Positions 7,015 to 16,603 of a stretch of 32,637 bases of DNA are shown here, piece by piece. Position numbers and translations under genes: made by a program. The notes beneath the pieces were generated by a model. The model was not told the DNA's origin. It saw only the letters and a list, made by a program, of their open reading frames with translations, and did no database searches. Source of the stretch: Barthelona sp. PAP020 (Eukaryota; Metamonada: BaSk clade); the NCBI GenBank assembly GCA_040182905.1, contig JARQWU010000101.1:1-32637 (forward strand). Reading direction: 5' to 3'. Numbering within the stretch: position 1 is the first letter of the stretch; each line of letters starts with the position of its first letter.

Positions 7015-9939
7015 ATGCCACTTCACAAAGCACACACTTTTTACAGAGCGAATAAAGTAGCTCTAAATGTTCGAAGAAATGCTGATCGAGATGCTGCAAG
7101 AACTGGTGATGTTGTTGTTGAAAAAAAAGATGTAACCGCAATGGAAGTACCAAAAGTAATTGTTGTTTGTGGACCATCTGGTTGTGGAAAGAGTACTTTG
7201 ATACGCTCTTTAGTTAATAATTACACTTCCAAAATTATTGATCATATTTCGGGACCAATTTCCATAGTAAGCAATAATAAAAGTAGAGTCACATACATAG
7301 AGTGTAATAATGATTTATCAGCCATGATTGATTTGTCAAAAGTTGCAGATTTAATACTTTTGATGATTGACGGAAGAAATGAAGTTTATTCTATGGAAAC
7401 TTTTGAAATGTTGAACATTTTACAGATCACTGGTATGCCCCAAGTGATGGGAATTGTCTCTCATTTTGATGAAATAAAATCTAATACCCAAGCTAAAGCT
7501 CGCAAAAAAAAATTCACTGCTCGTTTTCATAAGGAGGTGTATAATAGAGCACCTATATTTTTTTTCAATAGAGTGAATAAATCAGGCAAACTTTATGATG
7601 AAAAGATTGTCATTAATAAATTACGTCGTGAAATTGCCCAAGTTAAGTTTCCAAAGAAAAGAGAATGGAGACAACATCACCCTTATATCCTTGTTGATCG
7701 TTTTGAAGATGTTACTGATGAAAATGAGCTTGAGAAGCATCGAAAAGATGGGCAAGAATTGGACCAAGTGTCTATCAATAGAAATGTTGCTTTTTATGGA
7801 TTTGTAAGAGGTTGTCCAATTAAGAATGATCAAGAAGATGTTCATATTATCGGTGTCAGTGATTGTAAAGTTGTTTCAATCACAAAAGCTGGTGATCCTG
7901 TACGTTTACCAGATGAAACTGACAAAAACAGACGATTAACTCGTGAATTAAGAGCTTTATATGCACCACAAACTGATGTTGGTGAATTAGTTATTGATTC
8001 TGATGCTATTTATGTTAATATTGCTGAAACATTAGATGAAAAGAATGCTAGAGGCGGAGAAATGTTGAAAGAGTTACGTGTTCAAAAAGATGATTCTTTT
8101 TTGCATGAAGACAGTGATGAAGACCTAGAATTGCTACCAGGAATCAATTTTAAATTGGCAGAAGAGCAAAATAATTCCGAACTTGAAGATAATGACCACA
8201 ATAACAACATTGATTCTGAAGACCTTTTTTCAGTCAATTTTTCCAATCAAAATTCAGGTCCAGAACGAGTTAATGTCGATGATCTCGATAAACTTGCTTT
8301 TTCAGATTCTGATTCGGACTCTATTTCTGAATCTGAGACAAGTTCTGAATCAGACTCGGAAAGTGAAGAAGAAAGTGCTGACCAATCAGACAGTAACAAT
8401 ACTATTGAAAACAATGCTGAAAATCTTGGTTTACGTGTGGAAAGTGAAGAGAGTGACAGTGATTATGATTCTGAAGAAGAGGATAATGAAGAAGAAGACA
8501 ATGAAGAAGAAGATTTAAATGATGATTCTGATTCTGAAGCTAAAGTAGCACCATCACACACACAAAAAAAGTCTAATCGTCTGAGCAAAAAAGAAATTTG
8601 GGAAAAGAAACAAGCTTCAATTAAAAAAATGAAAAAAGAGTTGGGATTACATTTTCCTAAAGAAGAAAAAATGAACAGATTGCTTGCTGAAGCTGAGCAA
8701 CGTGAAGAAGATTTTGTCAGTAAGTTATCTGAAGAAGCAAAAGAGAAAATGGTTGGCCATGTTGTTGGTGCATACGTACGAATTGAATTATCAGATGTTC
8801 CTGTTGAATATGTTTGGAAAAAGGAAGAAATGAAGCAAAACAACGATATTACCATCATTGGTGTGTTTCCCAAGGCAGAAAGCAAAGAAACTATGCTTAA
8901 TTCAAAGGTCAAACGCCACAGATGGTATGCAAAATTGTTAAAATCTTCAAATCCAGTGATTGTTTCAGCTGGTTGGAGGCGTTTTCAGACAATTCCTGTA
9001 TTTTGTATGCATGATGAGTATTTGAAAAGTGAAGGAGAGCGATTTAGATTTTTGAAGTATTCACCAGAGCATCTTCATTGTAACATGGTGTTTTACGGTC
9101 CTCTATTACCTCAAAACACTCCTTTTTTTTGCATGGAATACATGAATAATGATGTTCGTAACTTCAGAATAGCTTTGTCTGGTGTTGTTATTGAAAGCAA
9201 AGAATCTATCCCTGTTGGTAAAAAGTTAAAAGTTGTTGGATATCCACATCAAATAAGTGGAAACACGGCGTTTGTGAAAGATATGTTCACAACATCTATT
9301 GAAGCTAGCAGATTTATTGGAGCCAGTGTTCGAACAGTTTCTGGTTTAAGAGGTATCATAAAGGCAGCACCCAATCAGGGATTTCCTGAAGGTACGGTGA
9401 GGTGTACTTTTGAAGATACAGTATTAAGATCAGATATAGTGACTTTGAAAGGTTGGGTTCCTGTTCCTTTACCCAAGATGTATAATCCAATGACTGACAA
9501 GTTAGGTTTATGGAGACGCATGAAAACTATTGGTGAATTGAGGTTTAATAGAGGGAAAAAAGCTGAATTTAAGAAGGATTCAGTTTATACCCCAATTGAA
9601 AGGAAAGAAAGACATTTTAATAAGCCTAAATTGCCTACATCTTTACAGACTAATTTGCCATTCAAAACAACACATAAGCTGACCGAAGGAAAGACAGATT
9701 ACGAAAAGAGAAGAATGATTATTCCTACTGAACAAGATAGAGAGAGAAATAAGGCATTGGCTGATTTAAGATTGGTGAAATCAAAGAAAGCTAAAGTTCA
9801 AAATCAGAAGCACAAAGATTTTTTGAAAAAGCAGAAAAAAATGCAAGATGATTTACAAGCTCAATTGGATGCCAAAATCAGAGAAAGACGTTCAAAATAT
9901 TTTGCAGATCCAAACAATGCAAAAAAGGATCCAAAATAA
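7015..9939 (+). CDS. BMS1: ribosome biogenesis GTPase Bms1
   Basis: The frame is open from a TTG at 6973, but the first in-frame ATG is at 7015, giving 974 residues (starting MPLHKAHTFYRANK). Bms1 binds Rcl1 and the U3 processome and is needed for 40S maturation in the nucleolus. Seen here: a P-loop CGPSGCGKST about 50 residues in, ISGPISIVSNNKSRVTYIEC, DLSKVADLILLMID and ETFEMLNILQITGMPQVMGI in the GTPase domain; the SHPYILVDRFEDVT-type block (here HHPYILVDRFEDVT); a long Asp/Glu/Ser-rich linker around 400-520; and the conserved C-terminal half (GHVVGAYVRIELSDVPVEYV, GWRRFQTIPVFCMHDE, FVKDMFTTSIEASRFIGASV, GIIKAAPNQGFPEGTVRCTF). The C-terminus is lysine-rich. The usual basic N-terminal stretch before HKAHTF is short, so a small 5' exon could have been missed. 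Confidence 0.95.
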   Translation: MPLHKAHTFYRANKVALNVRRNADRDAARTGDVVVEKKDVTAMEVPKVIVVCGPSGCGKSTLIRSLVNNYTSKIIDHISGPISIVSNNKSRVTYIECNNDLSAMIDLSKVADLILLMIDGRNEVYSMETFEMLNILQITGMPQVMGIVSHFDEIKSNTQAKARKKKFTARFHKEVYNRAPIFFFNRVNKSGKLYDEKIVINKLRREIAQVKFPKKREWRQHHPYILVDRFEDVTDENELEKHRKDGQELDQVSINRNVAFYGFVRGCPIKNDQEDVHIIGVSDCKVVSITKAGDPVRLPDETDKNRRLTRELRALYAPQTDVGELVIDSDAIYVNIAETLDEKNARGGEMLKELRVQKDDSFLHEDSDEDLELLPGINFKLAEEQNNSELEDNDHNNNIDSEDLFSVNFSNQNSGPERVNVDDLDKLAFSDSDSDSISESETSSESDSESEEESADQSDSNNTIENNAENLGLRVESEESDSDYDSEEEDNEEEDNEEEDLNDDSDSEAKVAPSHTQKKSNRLSKKEIWEKKQASIKKMKKELGLHFPKEEKMNRLLAEAEQREEDFVSKLSEEAKEKMVGHVVGAYVRIELSDVPVEYVWKKEEMKQNNDITIIGVFPKAESKETMLNSKVKRHRWYAKLLKSSNPVIVSAGWRRFQTIPVFCMHDEYLKSEGERFRFLKYSPEHLHCNMVFYGPLLPQNTPFFCMEYMNNDVRNFRIALSGVVIESKESIPVGKKLKVVGYPHQISGNTAFVKDMFTTSIEASRFIGASVRTVSGLRGIIKAAPNQGFPEGTVRCTFEDTVLRSDIVTLKGWVPVPLPKMYNPMTDKLGLWRRMKTIGELRFNRGKKAEFKKDSVYTPIERKERHFNKPKLPTSLQTNLPFKTTHKLTEGKTDYEKRRMIIPTEQDRERNKALADLRLVKSKKAKVQNQKHKDFLKKQKKMQDDLQAQLDAKIRERRSKYFADPNNAKKDPK

Positions 9940-10122
9940 TTATTATGTTTTTCTTGAAAGAAATGAAAACTTTTGTGAACAAAAAATCTCCAGTTTTTAT
10001 TTTTTATTTATTGTGATCATTTTATTTGACATCATTTGACCTTTTTGGAGAACAAACCAATTCTTTTGTAGTCTATTTTTTATTGATGATTCTATTCATC
10101 ACGGGATAAATTATTTGAAATT

Positions 10123-10163
<41 letters not shown>

Positions 10164-10267
10164 GTTATTATTGGCAATTTACAATTTATTTGCTTTTGTT
10201 TAAAATAATTCATGGGAAAAAATCTTTGGCAATCGTTTGTCATTTTATTTTTGTGTTTTGAAACGAA
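9940..10267. other. A/T-rich spacer downstream of BMS1
   Basis: This 328-bp spacer runs from the BMS1 stop to the first ATG of the ankyrin pseudogene. It holds an ATT microsatellite at 10125-10172 and otherwise low-complexity A/T. I see no conserved reading frame, C/D or H/ACA boxes, or tRNA-like element. The 3' untranslated region of BMS1 should lie in its first part. Confidence 0.6.
10125..10172. repeat. (ATT)n microsatellite
   Basis: About sixteen tandem ATT units with one interruption (ATTGTT near the 3' end), in the spacer between BMS1 and the ankyrin pseudogene. This is a simple replication-slippage repeat with no sign of coding. Confidence 0.95.
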
Positions 10268-11321
10268 ATGAAAGATGTGATTGAATTAAAAGAAGAATTA
10301 TTGCATAGAATTGATGATAAACCAATATTTGAAACCATTCTTGGAAAAATTTATTGATGTGAATATTAGAATAAAAATGTCTTTTTAAAAGAGATTTTTC
10401 TTAAAAAAGAATCTTTTGATGATGATTTGTTTGAAAAATATAAGTAGTTAAGAGTATTTTCATTAAAATTCATTGGGTATGTAAATAATTTTGGAATGAT
10501 GTATGAATATGATGAAAAAATAAGTGATAATATGACCAATTTATTTTCTTTATCAAATGATATGGAATTTTGTGATGTTTGGGGAATAGTTGATATTTTT
10601 TACAGAATTGCCGAAATTATGAATTTTTCCCAACAAATTGTAGTTATCATGGTTATTTATCCAATGAATCAATCATTTTGAATATTGATGACAAATTAGA
10701 TGTTAATATTATTGATTTTGAATTCAAAGACATTTTCAAAAGTGAGATTGTTAAAAAATTTAATTCAAAACTTTTGATAATTCGATTTAACTATTTGGCC
10801 CCTGAATATATCGATAAAAGTTTGTGTAGAATCGACATTCAGAGTGATCACCATTGCACATTGCCAGTTGATATGGACATATTGATATGGTCAAATCATT
10901 GTGTTTTTGTATACCAGTGGATATTTCAAATAATTTAAAATTTACCCTGGCAATGTTGGCTTGTCAAAACAATCATTTTTCTGTCTTAAAAGAATTATGG
11001 AGGTTTTCACCAGATTTGTCCTTAAAGAATTCAGATGGTTCAAATTGTTTGATCATCAGCTGTGCAAATGGACATTTAGATGTTCTTCATTGGCTATTAA
11101 ACAATTTTGTTGATGTGAACGATGTTAATAATGATGGTAATAGTTCTTTTATATATGCAGTTTTCATCAATAATTTTGAATTGTGTAAAATGCTTTTGGA
11201 TTATGGAGCTGATCCAGAGTCAAAAAATTTACAAGGGTTGTGTCCTTTGTCAATTGTATTATCCAATTCAAATGATAACATTTTTGATTTGTTGCAAAGA
11301 CATCTTAAAAGTGTTAGATGA
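10268..11321 (+). pseudogene. decayed ankyrin-repeat gene
   Basis: Coding-like sequence can be followed across four overlapping frames. The first (MKDVIELKEELLHRIDDKP) stops at 10355. A second (VFLKEIFLKKESFDDDLFEKY) has an in-frame TAG at 10445 and runs to 10681. A third (GYLSNESIILNIDDKLDV) runs to 10938. The fourth (10887-11321) holds clear ankyrin repeats: DGSNCLIISCANGHLDVLHWLL, then GNSSFIYAVFINNFELCKMLLDYGADPESKN. Each break falls where the next frame takes over, the pattern of a gene that has gathered frameshifts and a stop; no GT..AG intron with the motifs of this window fits the joins. The intact relative probably had a 150-200 residue N-terminal region followed by ankyrin repeats. 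It lies 226 bp upstream of the nucleotidyltransferase-like gene on the same strand. Confidence 0.7.
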
Positions 11322-11547
11322 ATGATAAATTTCTTTTTTTTTTTTGCTGTTTCTGTTTCTGTTTGCAATTTTGAACATAACTCTCTACATTTTTTAAAAA
11401 CTTGTTTGAAATGATTACATATTTCTTTTTGATGCAAATATAAATTTCAAAGATTTTTTTTGGTGCTAACAAAAAGAAAGGGAGAAAAGAAGAAAAAACG
11501 TAACTTTTTTTTTTCTTCAATTCTTTCTTTTTTTTTTTTGCAAGAAA

Positions 11548-13320
11548 ATGGATATTGTCAATTTGGTTTTAGAAACTGATTCCGCTCATCGTTATGAGGG
11601 TGTTGAAAATGATTTACATCCTTTAGAACAATTGAAACAACAAGGATGGGATTATTCAATGCCAACATTGGAACCACAATACCGTCAAAATTTTAGTATT
11701 GTTCCTGATCTCAAGCAGTTCAAACAAAAATTTTTTGACAGATTTCCCATCATGAAGAATGTTAACATGGAGAATCTTTTTTTAGCTGGTGGTTGTGTTG
11801 AAACATCTGTTAAAGTTCAACCAGAATTTGGTCGTTTTGGTTTCGCTAATGCCCCTCGCATGGCTTTTGGTGGTAGGTATCAATCTAGGATTGCAAGTTC
11901 ATCTGATACACAAGATTTGGACATTTTCCTTTGGGGTCTAAATACACCTGAAGATGCCACTGCTAGAATTATGAAGTTTATTGAGGATTTGAAAGAGTCC
12001 AATTACAATCGTTGTCTTCTTGAATATATCAATCAAACAGCAGCTTCCTTTGCAGAAAAGGATGCTCCTGTTGGAATTCAGCCTCAATCTCATGGAAAAA
12101 TGAAAAGAATGGGAAAGGGATATGCAATGCAACAACAACAACAATTTGGATATAATTCTGGATTTAATTCTGGATTTGGTTTTTCTACATCGGCTAATGC
12201 TAACATCAAAGTTGATAATGAAAAGAAGAATGAAATTGTTGAAGAATTGAAATTATTGAAGACTGAAAGAGTTGGCACAAATATTGTTTTTGTTTTGACT
12301 GATGAAGAAAAAGAAGAGTTGGAAAAGAAATATCCTGGTGTTGCTGACCATCGTATCAGTTTGCCTTCCATTAAATGTAACAGAACTCGTAACGCTGTTT
12401 CTATTAATATTCATGGTTATGTTATTCAAATCATCTTAAGATTGTACAAGACAAAATCAGAAATTTTACATGGATTTGATATTGGTTCTTCTGCGGTTGG
12501 TTTTGACGGTGAAAATGTGTGGTTTACTTCCTTGAGTAAGTTTGCGTTCACATATGGATATAATATTATTGATCCCAGCAGACGTTCGACAACATATGAA
12601 ATGAGATTGAAGAAGTATTTTGACCGTGGTTTTGGTATTATTATGCCTCAATTTGATTTGAATGCTGTTTCTATGCACAATTTGGGATGGAATTTGGTTG
12701 AAGCTATTTCTTTACCCTTCTTGCCTTTTGGTGTCTCATCCATTTCTGGTAACAGATTAACTTTCAGTCAGTGGTTAAACAGTGGAAAAACTCATGGATA
12801 TGGTTTTGATGATAATGCTGTTGTGGATCAAGAGCTTGCATGTGATTATGCCACAGGTTCAACAGATAAGAGAGCAACAATGAATAAGAATATTCGTGCC
12901 TTGGTAAACGGACACACTGATCTCATTCATTTGGCCATTGGTTGGGATGAAAACATCATTGAAGAACCTGCTTTTATTGGAATTCAAGGAATCATGGATT
13001 ATTATTCCAACACTGCTTACGAAATTTACTCCAGACAAAAATTGTGCATTAGCAAATTGAAGAAAAATATCACTGTCATTGATCATTGTGAAATTGTTTC
13101 TCATTTGGTTGGAGATGATTGTTCTGATCCTATGGGATATATTAGCGAAATTGTTCAAAAACAACAAGAATTTGCTATTCAAGAATATAAGGACAAAATT
13201 GCTAATCAATCAAATGAACTCCAATTTATTGTTAAAAACCCTGGTTCTCAATTGACTTCAAGTGTAAATCCTATTTTTGAAGATCCTTCAAAATGGTATG
13301 GTAACTATTTCAGTAGTTAA
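11548..13320 (+). CDS. putative nucleotidyltransferase-like protein of the ankyrin/giant-virus-associated family
   Basis: A 590-residue soluble protein. Residues 78-83 (FLAGGC) followed by TQDLDIFLWG (121-130) look like the GG...DxD core of the nucleotidyltransferase fold. A second conserved block, VIQIILRLYKTKSEILHGFD (292-311) then GSSAVGFDG, is followed by FTSLSKFAFTYGYNIIDPSRRSTTYEMRLKKY (cited in parts; 327-357). I recall the same blocks in large proteins of amoeba-infecting giant viruses and some fungi and protists, often fused to ankyrin repeats. A low-complexity Q/G/N/S insert at 194-222 separates the two blocks. Function is unproven. Nucleotide transfer is an inference from the motif, and D123, D125 and perhaps D311 would be the metal ligands. 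An AATAAA lies 40 bp after the stop. The neighbouring upstream ankyrin pseudogene may be a relic of a related locus. Confidence 0.6.
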   Translation: MDIVNLVLETDSAHRYEGVENDLHPLEQLKQQGWDYSMPTLEPQYRQNFSIVPDLKQFKQKFFDRFPIMKNVNMENLFLAGGCVETSVKVQPEFGRFGFANAPRMAFGGRYQSRIASSSDTQDLDIFLWGLNTPEDATARIMKFIEDLKESNYNRCLLEYINQTAASFAEKDAPVGIQPQSHGKMKRMGKGYAMQQQQQFGYNSGFNSGFGFSTSANANIKVDNEKKNEIVEELKLLKTERVGTNIVFVLTDEEKEELEKKYPGVADHRISLPSIKCNRTRNAVSINIHGYVIQIILRLYKTKSEILHGFDIGSSAVGFDGENVWFTSLSKFAFTYGYNIIDPSRRSTTYEMRLKKYFDRGFGIIMPQFDLNAVSMHNLGWNLVEAISLPFLPFGVSSISGNRLTFSQWLNSGKTHGYGFDDNAVVDQELACDYATGSTDKRATMNKNIRALVNGHTDLIHLAIGWDENIIEEPAFIGIQGIMDYYSNTAYEIYSRQKLCISKLKKNITVIDHCEIVSHLVGDDCSDPMGYISEIVQKQQEFAIQEYKDKIANQSNELQFIVKNPGSQLTSSVNPIFEDPSKWYGNYFSS

Positions 13321-13757
13321 TTGCTTTGTTTTAATTATGTATTAATTGTTTTTTTTGTCAATAAAAGTGTTCATTTCTTTTTCTTTTTTTAAATTTTTCA
13401 GTTGAATTGTGGAGCTCTTTTTAGAAAATAGTTTGAAATGTTCATAAAAAATTTCTAAGATTAAACTTTTCTGTCAAATTTATAGTGTTTCAACTTCTTT
13501 TGCGTCAAAAACATAATTTTTGTTTTCCTCAACAATAATTTTGATCATTAAATAAGAAACAAATAATTATTCCCCACAAAAATAGGCATTAATATTTAGG
13601 AACCACAAATGATCAAAATAAATGTATTTCAAATTTTATTCATATTTAATGGACTGATCATCATTTGCCTAGTTCTCTTCAAGTTTATTTGAATTTGGGA
13701 AATCTTTAAAACAATAAAAAATGCCATTTACAAAAAAAAAAACAAATTTAGTTCTTT
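13321..13757. other. spacer between convergent genes
   Basis: A 437-bp A/T-rich spacer between the 3' ends of the convergent nucleotidyltransferase-like and tubulin-like genes. Apart from the AATAAA signal I see no reading frame or convincing RNA gene. One box-C-like ATGATGA on the minus strand (13658-13664) has no matching D box. Confidence 0.6.
13360..13365 (+). promoter_or_regulatory. likely polyadenylation signal AATAAA
   Basis: AATAAA lies 40 bp downstream of the TAA of the nucleotidyltransferase-like gene, in the stretch AATAAAAGTGTT. The same 12-mer occurs on the minus strand just after the stop of the LRR/EF-hand gene near 28986. Confidence 0.45.
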
Positions 13758-15080
13758 CTACTCAACCCAATCATCATCACTATAGTCATCATCAATATAG
13801 GAGTCTAAGTCTGCACCCCAAGGGGTAATTCCACCTTGATATTCACACATCATGTCATTTACATGGGATAATGCTTCACAAAACATCATTTCAATATCAA
13901 TATCTTCAAAAGAGGATAATGCAGAATATTGAGAAAGAAAGCTCTTTTTTTTAGGAAAATTCTTTTCCCAATTTGATAAAACGCTTCTAAAAACAGGGGA
14001 ATTTAACAAGAATGTACGGGAATTTATCAAATTAGCCTTGTTTTTAAGAAAACTTGTGTCCACTTTCCCCAACAACATTTCATCAAACAACCATCCATTA
14101 TCAAATGGAAAATTTCTGTAATTCATTGATTTTTGCTGCCACATTTCTTTCAATTCAAGTTTTTCATTGAATAATGAGCCCATACCTCTTATCAGATATG
14201 CCGAGCCCAAATTTTGATGTTTTTCGCTTGAGTTATCGATATTGCAAAAATAATTTTCATTAGCAAGAATATTTTGAATTGTTTCTGTCCTGCTAATAAG
14301 AATATTATTAACTCTTGGAAAAGATACTAAATTTGTGGCTAATTTGTTCAAACTAACTCCAGATTCACCACAAAAACGCATTCCAACAGTAATATCAGCC
14401 ATAGTATCTCCCATTTTTCGATTATATTCACCAAAGTTATTTAAACTACAATGTTTTGATGCACTTAACCCATCATTATCAAACATAAAATTAATATTAC
14501 AATCATGTAAACTCTCAAACCCCATTATTGTGTTCATATTTTCAATTGCTGTTGATAATGTAGGTGAAGGCAATTGACAAAAGGAAAATATCCCCTTATT
14601 ACAATACCATGAATGCAGTGATTTTATCAATTCACAACTCAAACCACTTGTTCCTCCACATAATGAAAAACACAATTGAAACCCCCCAAACGAATCACAT
14701 TTCTCAATTATTTGTCTCAAACGTTCATCAATTTGCCTTATAAGTTCATCTTTCTCATAATCAACATTTCCAAAATAAAATACATTTTTTGTTCCATACT
14801 TTCCAGTAAAAAAATTCAATGGAGAATAAAAATAACCATATTTGGACGTTTTTATTGAGTCAAGACATGTTGGTTCCAAATCGATCAATAAAGAATGAGG
14901 AATATATTTTCCTTCCTTATTTTCCAAAAAATATCTCCCAATATTATCTTTTTGATAATCACTGTATCCTTGATAACATCCTAATTCATTGATTCCATGC
15001 TCATCTGCAATTTTGGCCCAGAATTCATTTCCAATCAAATTTCCAGTCTTTCCTATTTGTAATTGTATTATTTCACTCAT
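13758..15080 (-). CDS. highly divergent beta-tubulin-like protein
   Basis: A 440-residue protein that matches tubulin from end to end: MSEIIQLQIGKTGNLIGNEFW at the start (beta-tubulins begin MREI and carry GQCGNQIG), LLIDLEPTCLDSIK near 64-77, GFQLCFSLCGGTSGLSCELI near 133-152, LPSPTLSTAIENMN, LNKLATNLVSFPRVN, and an H11-H12 region with HVNDMMCEYQGG before an acidic tail ending DDDYSDDDWVE. Length and order are those of beta-tubulin. The tubulin signature GGGTGSG reads CGGTSGL (141-147), and many lateral-contact residues are changed. GTP binding or polymerisation may therefore be altered. It could be a specialised paralogue (a fast-evolving mitotic or flagellar isotype) rather than the main beta-tubulin. 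The frame is intact over its whole length, which argues against a pseudogene. Confidence 0.85.
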   Translation of the reverse strand: MSEIIQLQIGKTGNLIGNEFWAKIADEHGINELGCYQGYSDYQKDNIGRYFLENKEGKYIPHSLLIDLEPTCLDSIKTSKYGYFYSPLNFFTGKYGTKNVFYFGNVDYEKDELIRQIDERLRQIIEKCDSFGGFQLCFSLCGGTSGLSCELIKSLHSWYCNKGIFSFCQLPSPTLSTAIENMNTIMGFESLHDCNINFMFDNDGLSASKHCSLNNFGEYNRKMGDTMADITVGMRFCGESGVSLNKLATNLVSFPRVNNILISRTETIQNILANENYFCNIDNSSEKHQNLGSAYLIRGMGSLFNEKLELKEMWQQKSMNYRNFPFDNGWLFDEMLLGKVDTSFLKNKANLINSRTFLLNSPVFRSVLSNWEKNFPKKKSFLSQYSALSSFEDIDIEMMFCEALSHVNDMMCEYQGGITPWGADLDSYIDDDYSDDDWVE

Positions 15081-15206
15081 GTACGGAAAAAATTCATCTC
15101 ATCTATTAAAATTGCAAAATTTAACAAAAAACAAAAAAAAAACGAAAAATGAATTTGTTTATAATCTAAAAGAAAAATCCATCGAAAAAATAAAGACTAA
15201 CAATTA

Positions 15207-16406
15207 TCATAATGTAATAACAGTTGACAAGGCAAGAATGCCAACCAAAATTGGGGTGCAAATAATAAAACCGAAAAGAATACTTTTTGCTGCAACTTCT
15301 GGTTGGGAATTATAATGTTGAGACAAAACATAATATAAAAGAGCGGAAGGTGCAGCGTTACACATGGTGGAAGCCCAAACAACTTCACTAGAAATAGATT
15401 TAAATGGCAAAATGAAAATAAAAAATAGGAAAGGGCAAACAACCAATTTTAAAAATGCAAAGAATGATGGTTCAAAAAATCCACTCTTTGGGATGTCAGG
15501 GCTGCTTAAAGTTAATCCTAAGCCAAATAAACCAATAGGAACGAGTGAATTTTTAATCGGAACGATTAAATCATTGATTGTACTCACAATAATATTATTT
15601 GAAAGACCCATTAACCCAATAGGGAACCCAATTACAACAGCAATGATTAAAGGACTAAAAAACGATTGCTTCAACACCTTGAACATTGAGAATTCAATAT
15701 CATCAACATCATCTGAAAGATTTTGTTCAGTATCTTCTGTTTCTTCTGTTTCTTCAGGAAGATCAACAACAATATTGTCAATTTTAGAAATTTCTTGATC
15801 AGATGAATCTGCATTTTCAAATGGTGGCAAATCAAGTTCTACTTGTTGTTCTAAAGTGTCTGATGGATCAATTACTGCGGAATCATTTGATATCTTTTGT
15901 GCAACATTTTTATTTTTGTTTTTGCATCTGTCATATTCAATAAGAATTTTTGCTAATGGGAACACAATAACAGAACCTGGAGCAGTAATCACACTCGGGA
16001 TTGTATAAACAATGAAAGTATTATCTGAACCGTATAACGCCGAAAAAACGGGAACCAAAACTAAAAGAATCATACCAAAATTAGAACCGATGGCATTCAG
16101 GGCAAAACTAGTCAAAGAATATTTTCGTAATCTTGAATACAAATAAACAGCTAAACCAACAATAATTTGGACAAAAAAAGTAATGAAAAAAGGAATCAAT
16201 AATTCCTTTGGAATTGTACTTGCACTCAATGAATAAAAAAACAATGCAGGAAAAGCAAATTTTGACACATAAGAATTGAAAAAGCCTGCAGCTTCCTTAG
16301 AATCACCAAAAATTTTAATTTTTTGGGCTAAAACTCCCAAAACAACACATACAATAATTGATCCACAAGCAACCAATAATTTGACTGTGGCTTTCAATAA
16401 CTCCAT
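15207..16406 (-). CDS. auxin efflux carrier (AEC)-type membrane transporter
   Basis: A 399-residue membrane protein with five hydrophobic helices before and five after a central hydrophilic, acidic loop (about residues 165-240, with runs of E and D). The N-terminal half (VCVVLGVLAQKIKIF, FVSK-type segment NSYVSKFAFPALFFYSLSAS) and the C-terminal half (PIGLFGLGLTLS, VVCPFLFFIFILPF, STMCNAAPSALLYYVLSQHY) match the AEC family (PIN-like, bacterial MdcF/YfdV), which moves organic anions across membranes. The substrate cannot be read from the sequence. The protist homologue differs from plant PINs in its short loop. It starts at the first ATG of the frame. Confidence 0.8.
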   Translation of the reverse strand: MELLKATVKLLVACGSIIVCVVLGVLAQKIKIFGDSKEAAGFFNSYVSKFAFPALFFYSLSASTIPKELLIPFFITFFVQIIVGLAVYLYSRLRKYSLTSFALNAIGSNFGMILLVLVPVFSALYGSDNTFIVYTIPSVITAPGSVIVFPLAKILIEYDRCKNKNKNVAQKISNDSAVIDPSDTLEQQVELDLPPFENADSSDQEISKIDNIVVDLPEETEETEDTEQNLSDDVDDIEFSMFKVLKQSFFSPLIIAVVIGFPIGLMGLSNNIIVSTINDLIVPIKNSLVPIGLFGLGLTLSSPDIPKSGFFEPSFFAFLKLVVCPFLFFIFILPFKSISSEVVWASTMCNAAPSALLYYVLSQHYNSQPEVAAKSILFGFIICTPILVGILALSTVITL

Positions 16407-16603
16407 TTGAAAAAAGGAAAATAATTTTTTTTTTTCTTTTTAAAGACTTTTATTGATAATCTTCTTTTTAAAAACTTATTTATTTGTTATTTATTATTTT
16501 CTTAGAAATAATTTATGAAGCAAGCAACAAATAATTGTAATTTTTGATTGAAAAAAAAAAAAAATTGCAATAAATTTGATCAAATATCATTTATATAAAA
16601 AGT

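Noticed and set aside
8463-8912. Long minus-strand reading frame rich in Ser
   Set aside because: It is the shadow of the acidic linker of BMS1 on the other strand.
11201-11520. Short minus-strand reading frames over the end of the ankyrin pseudogene and its spacer
   Set aside because: Lysine- and phenylalanine-rich translations of poly-A/T tracts, antisense to ankyrin-coding sequence.
13658-13664. Box-C-like ATGATGA on the minus strand
   Set aside because: No D box or terminal stem within snoRNA distance.
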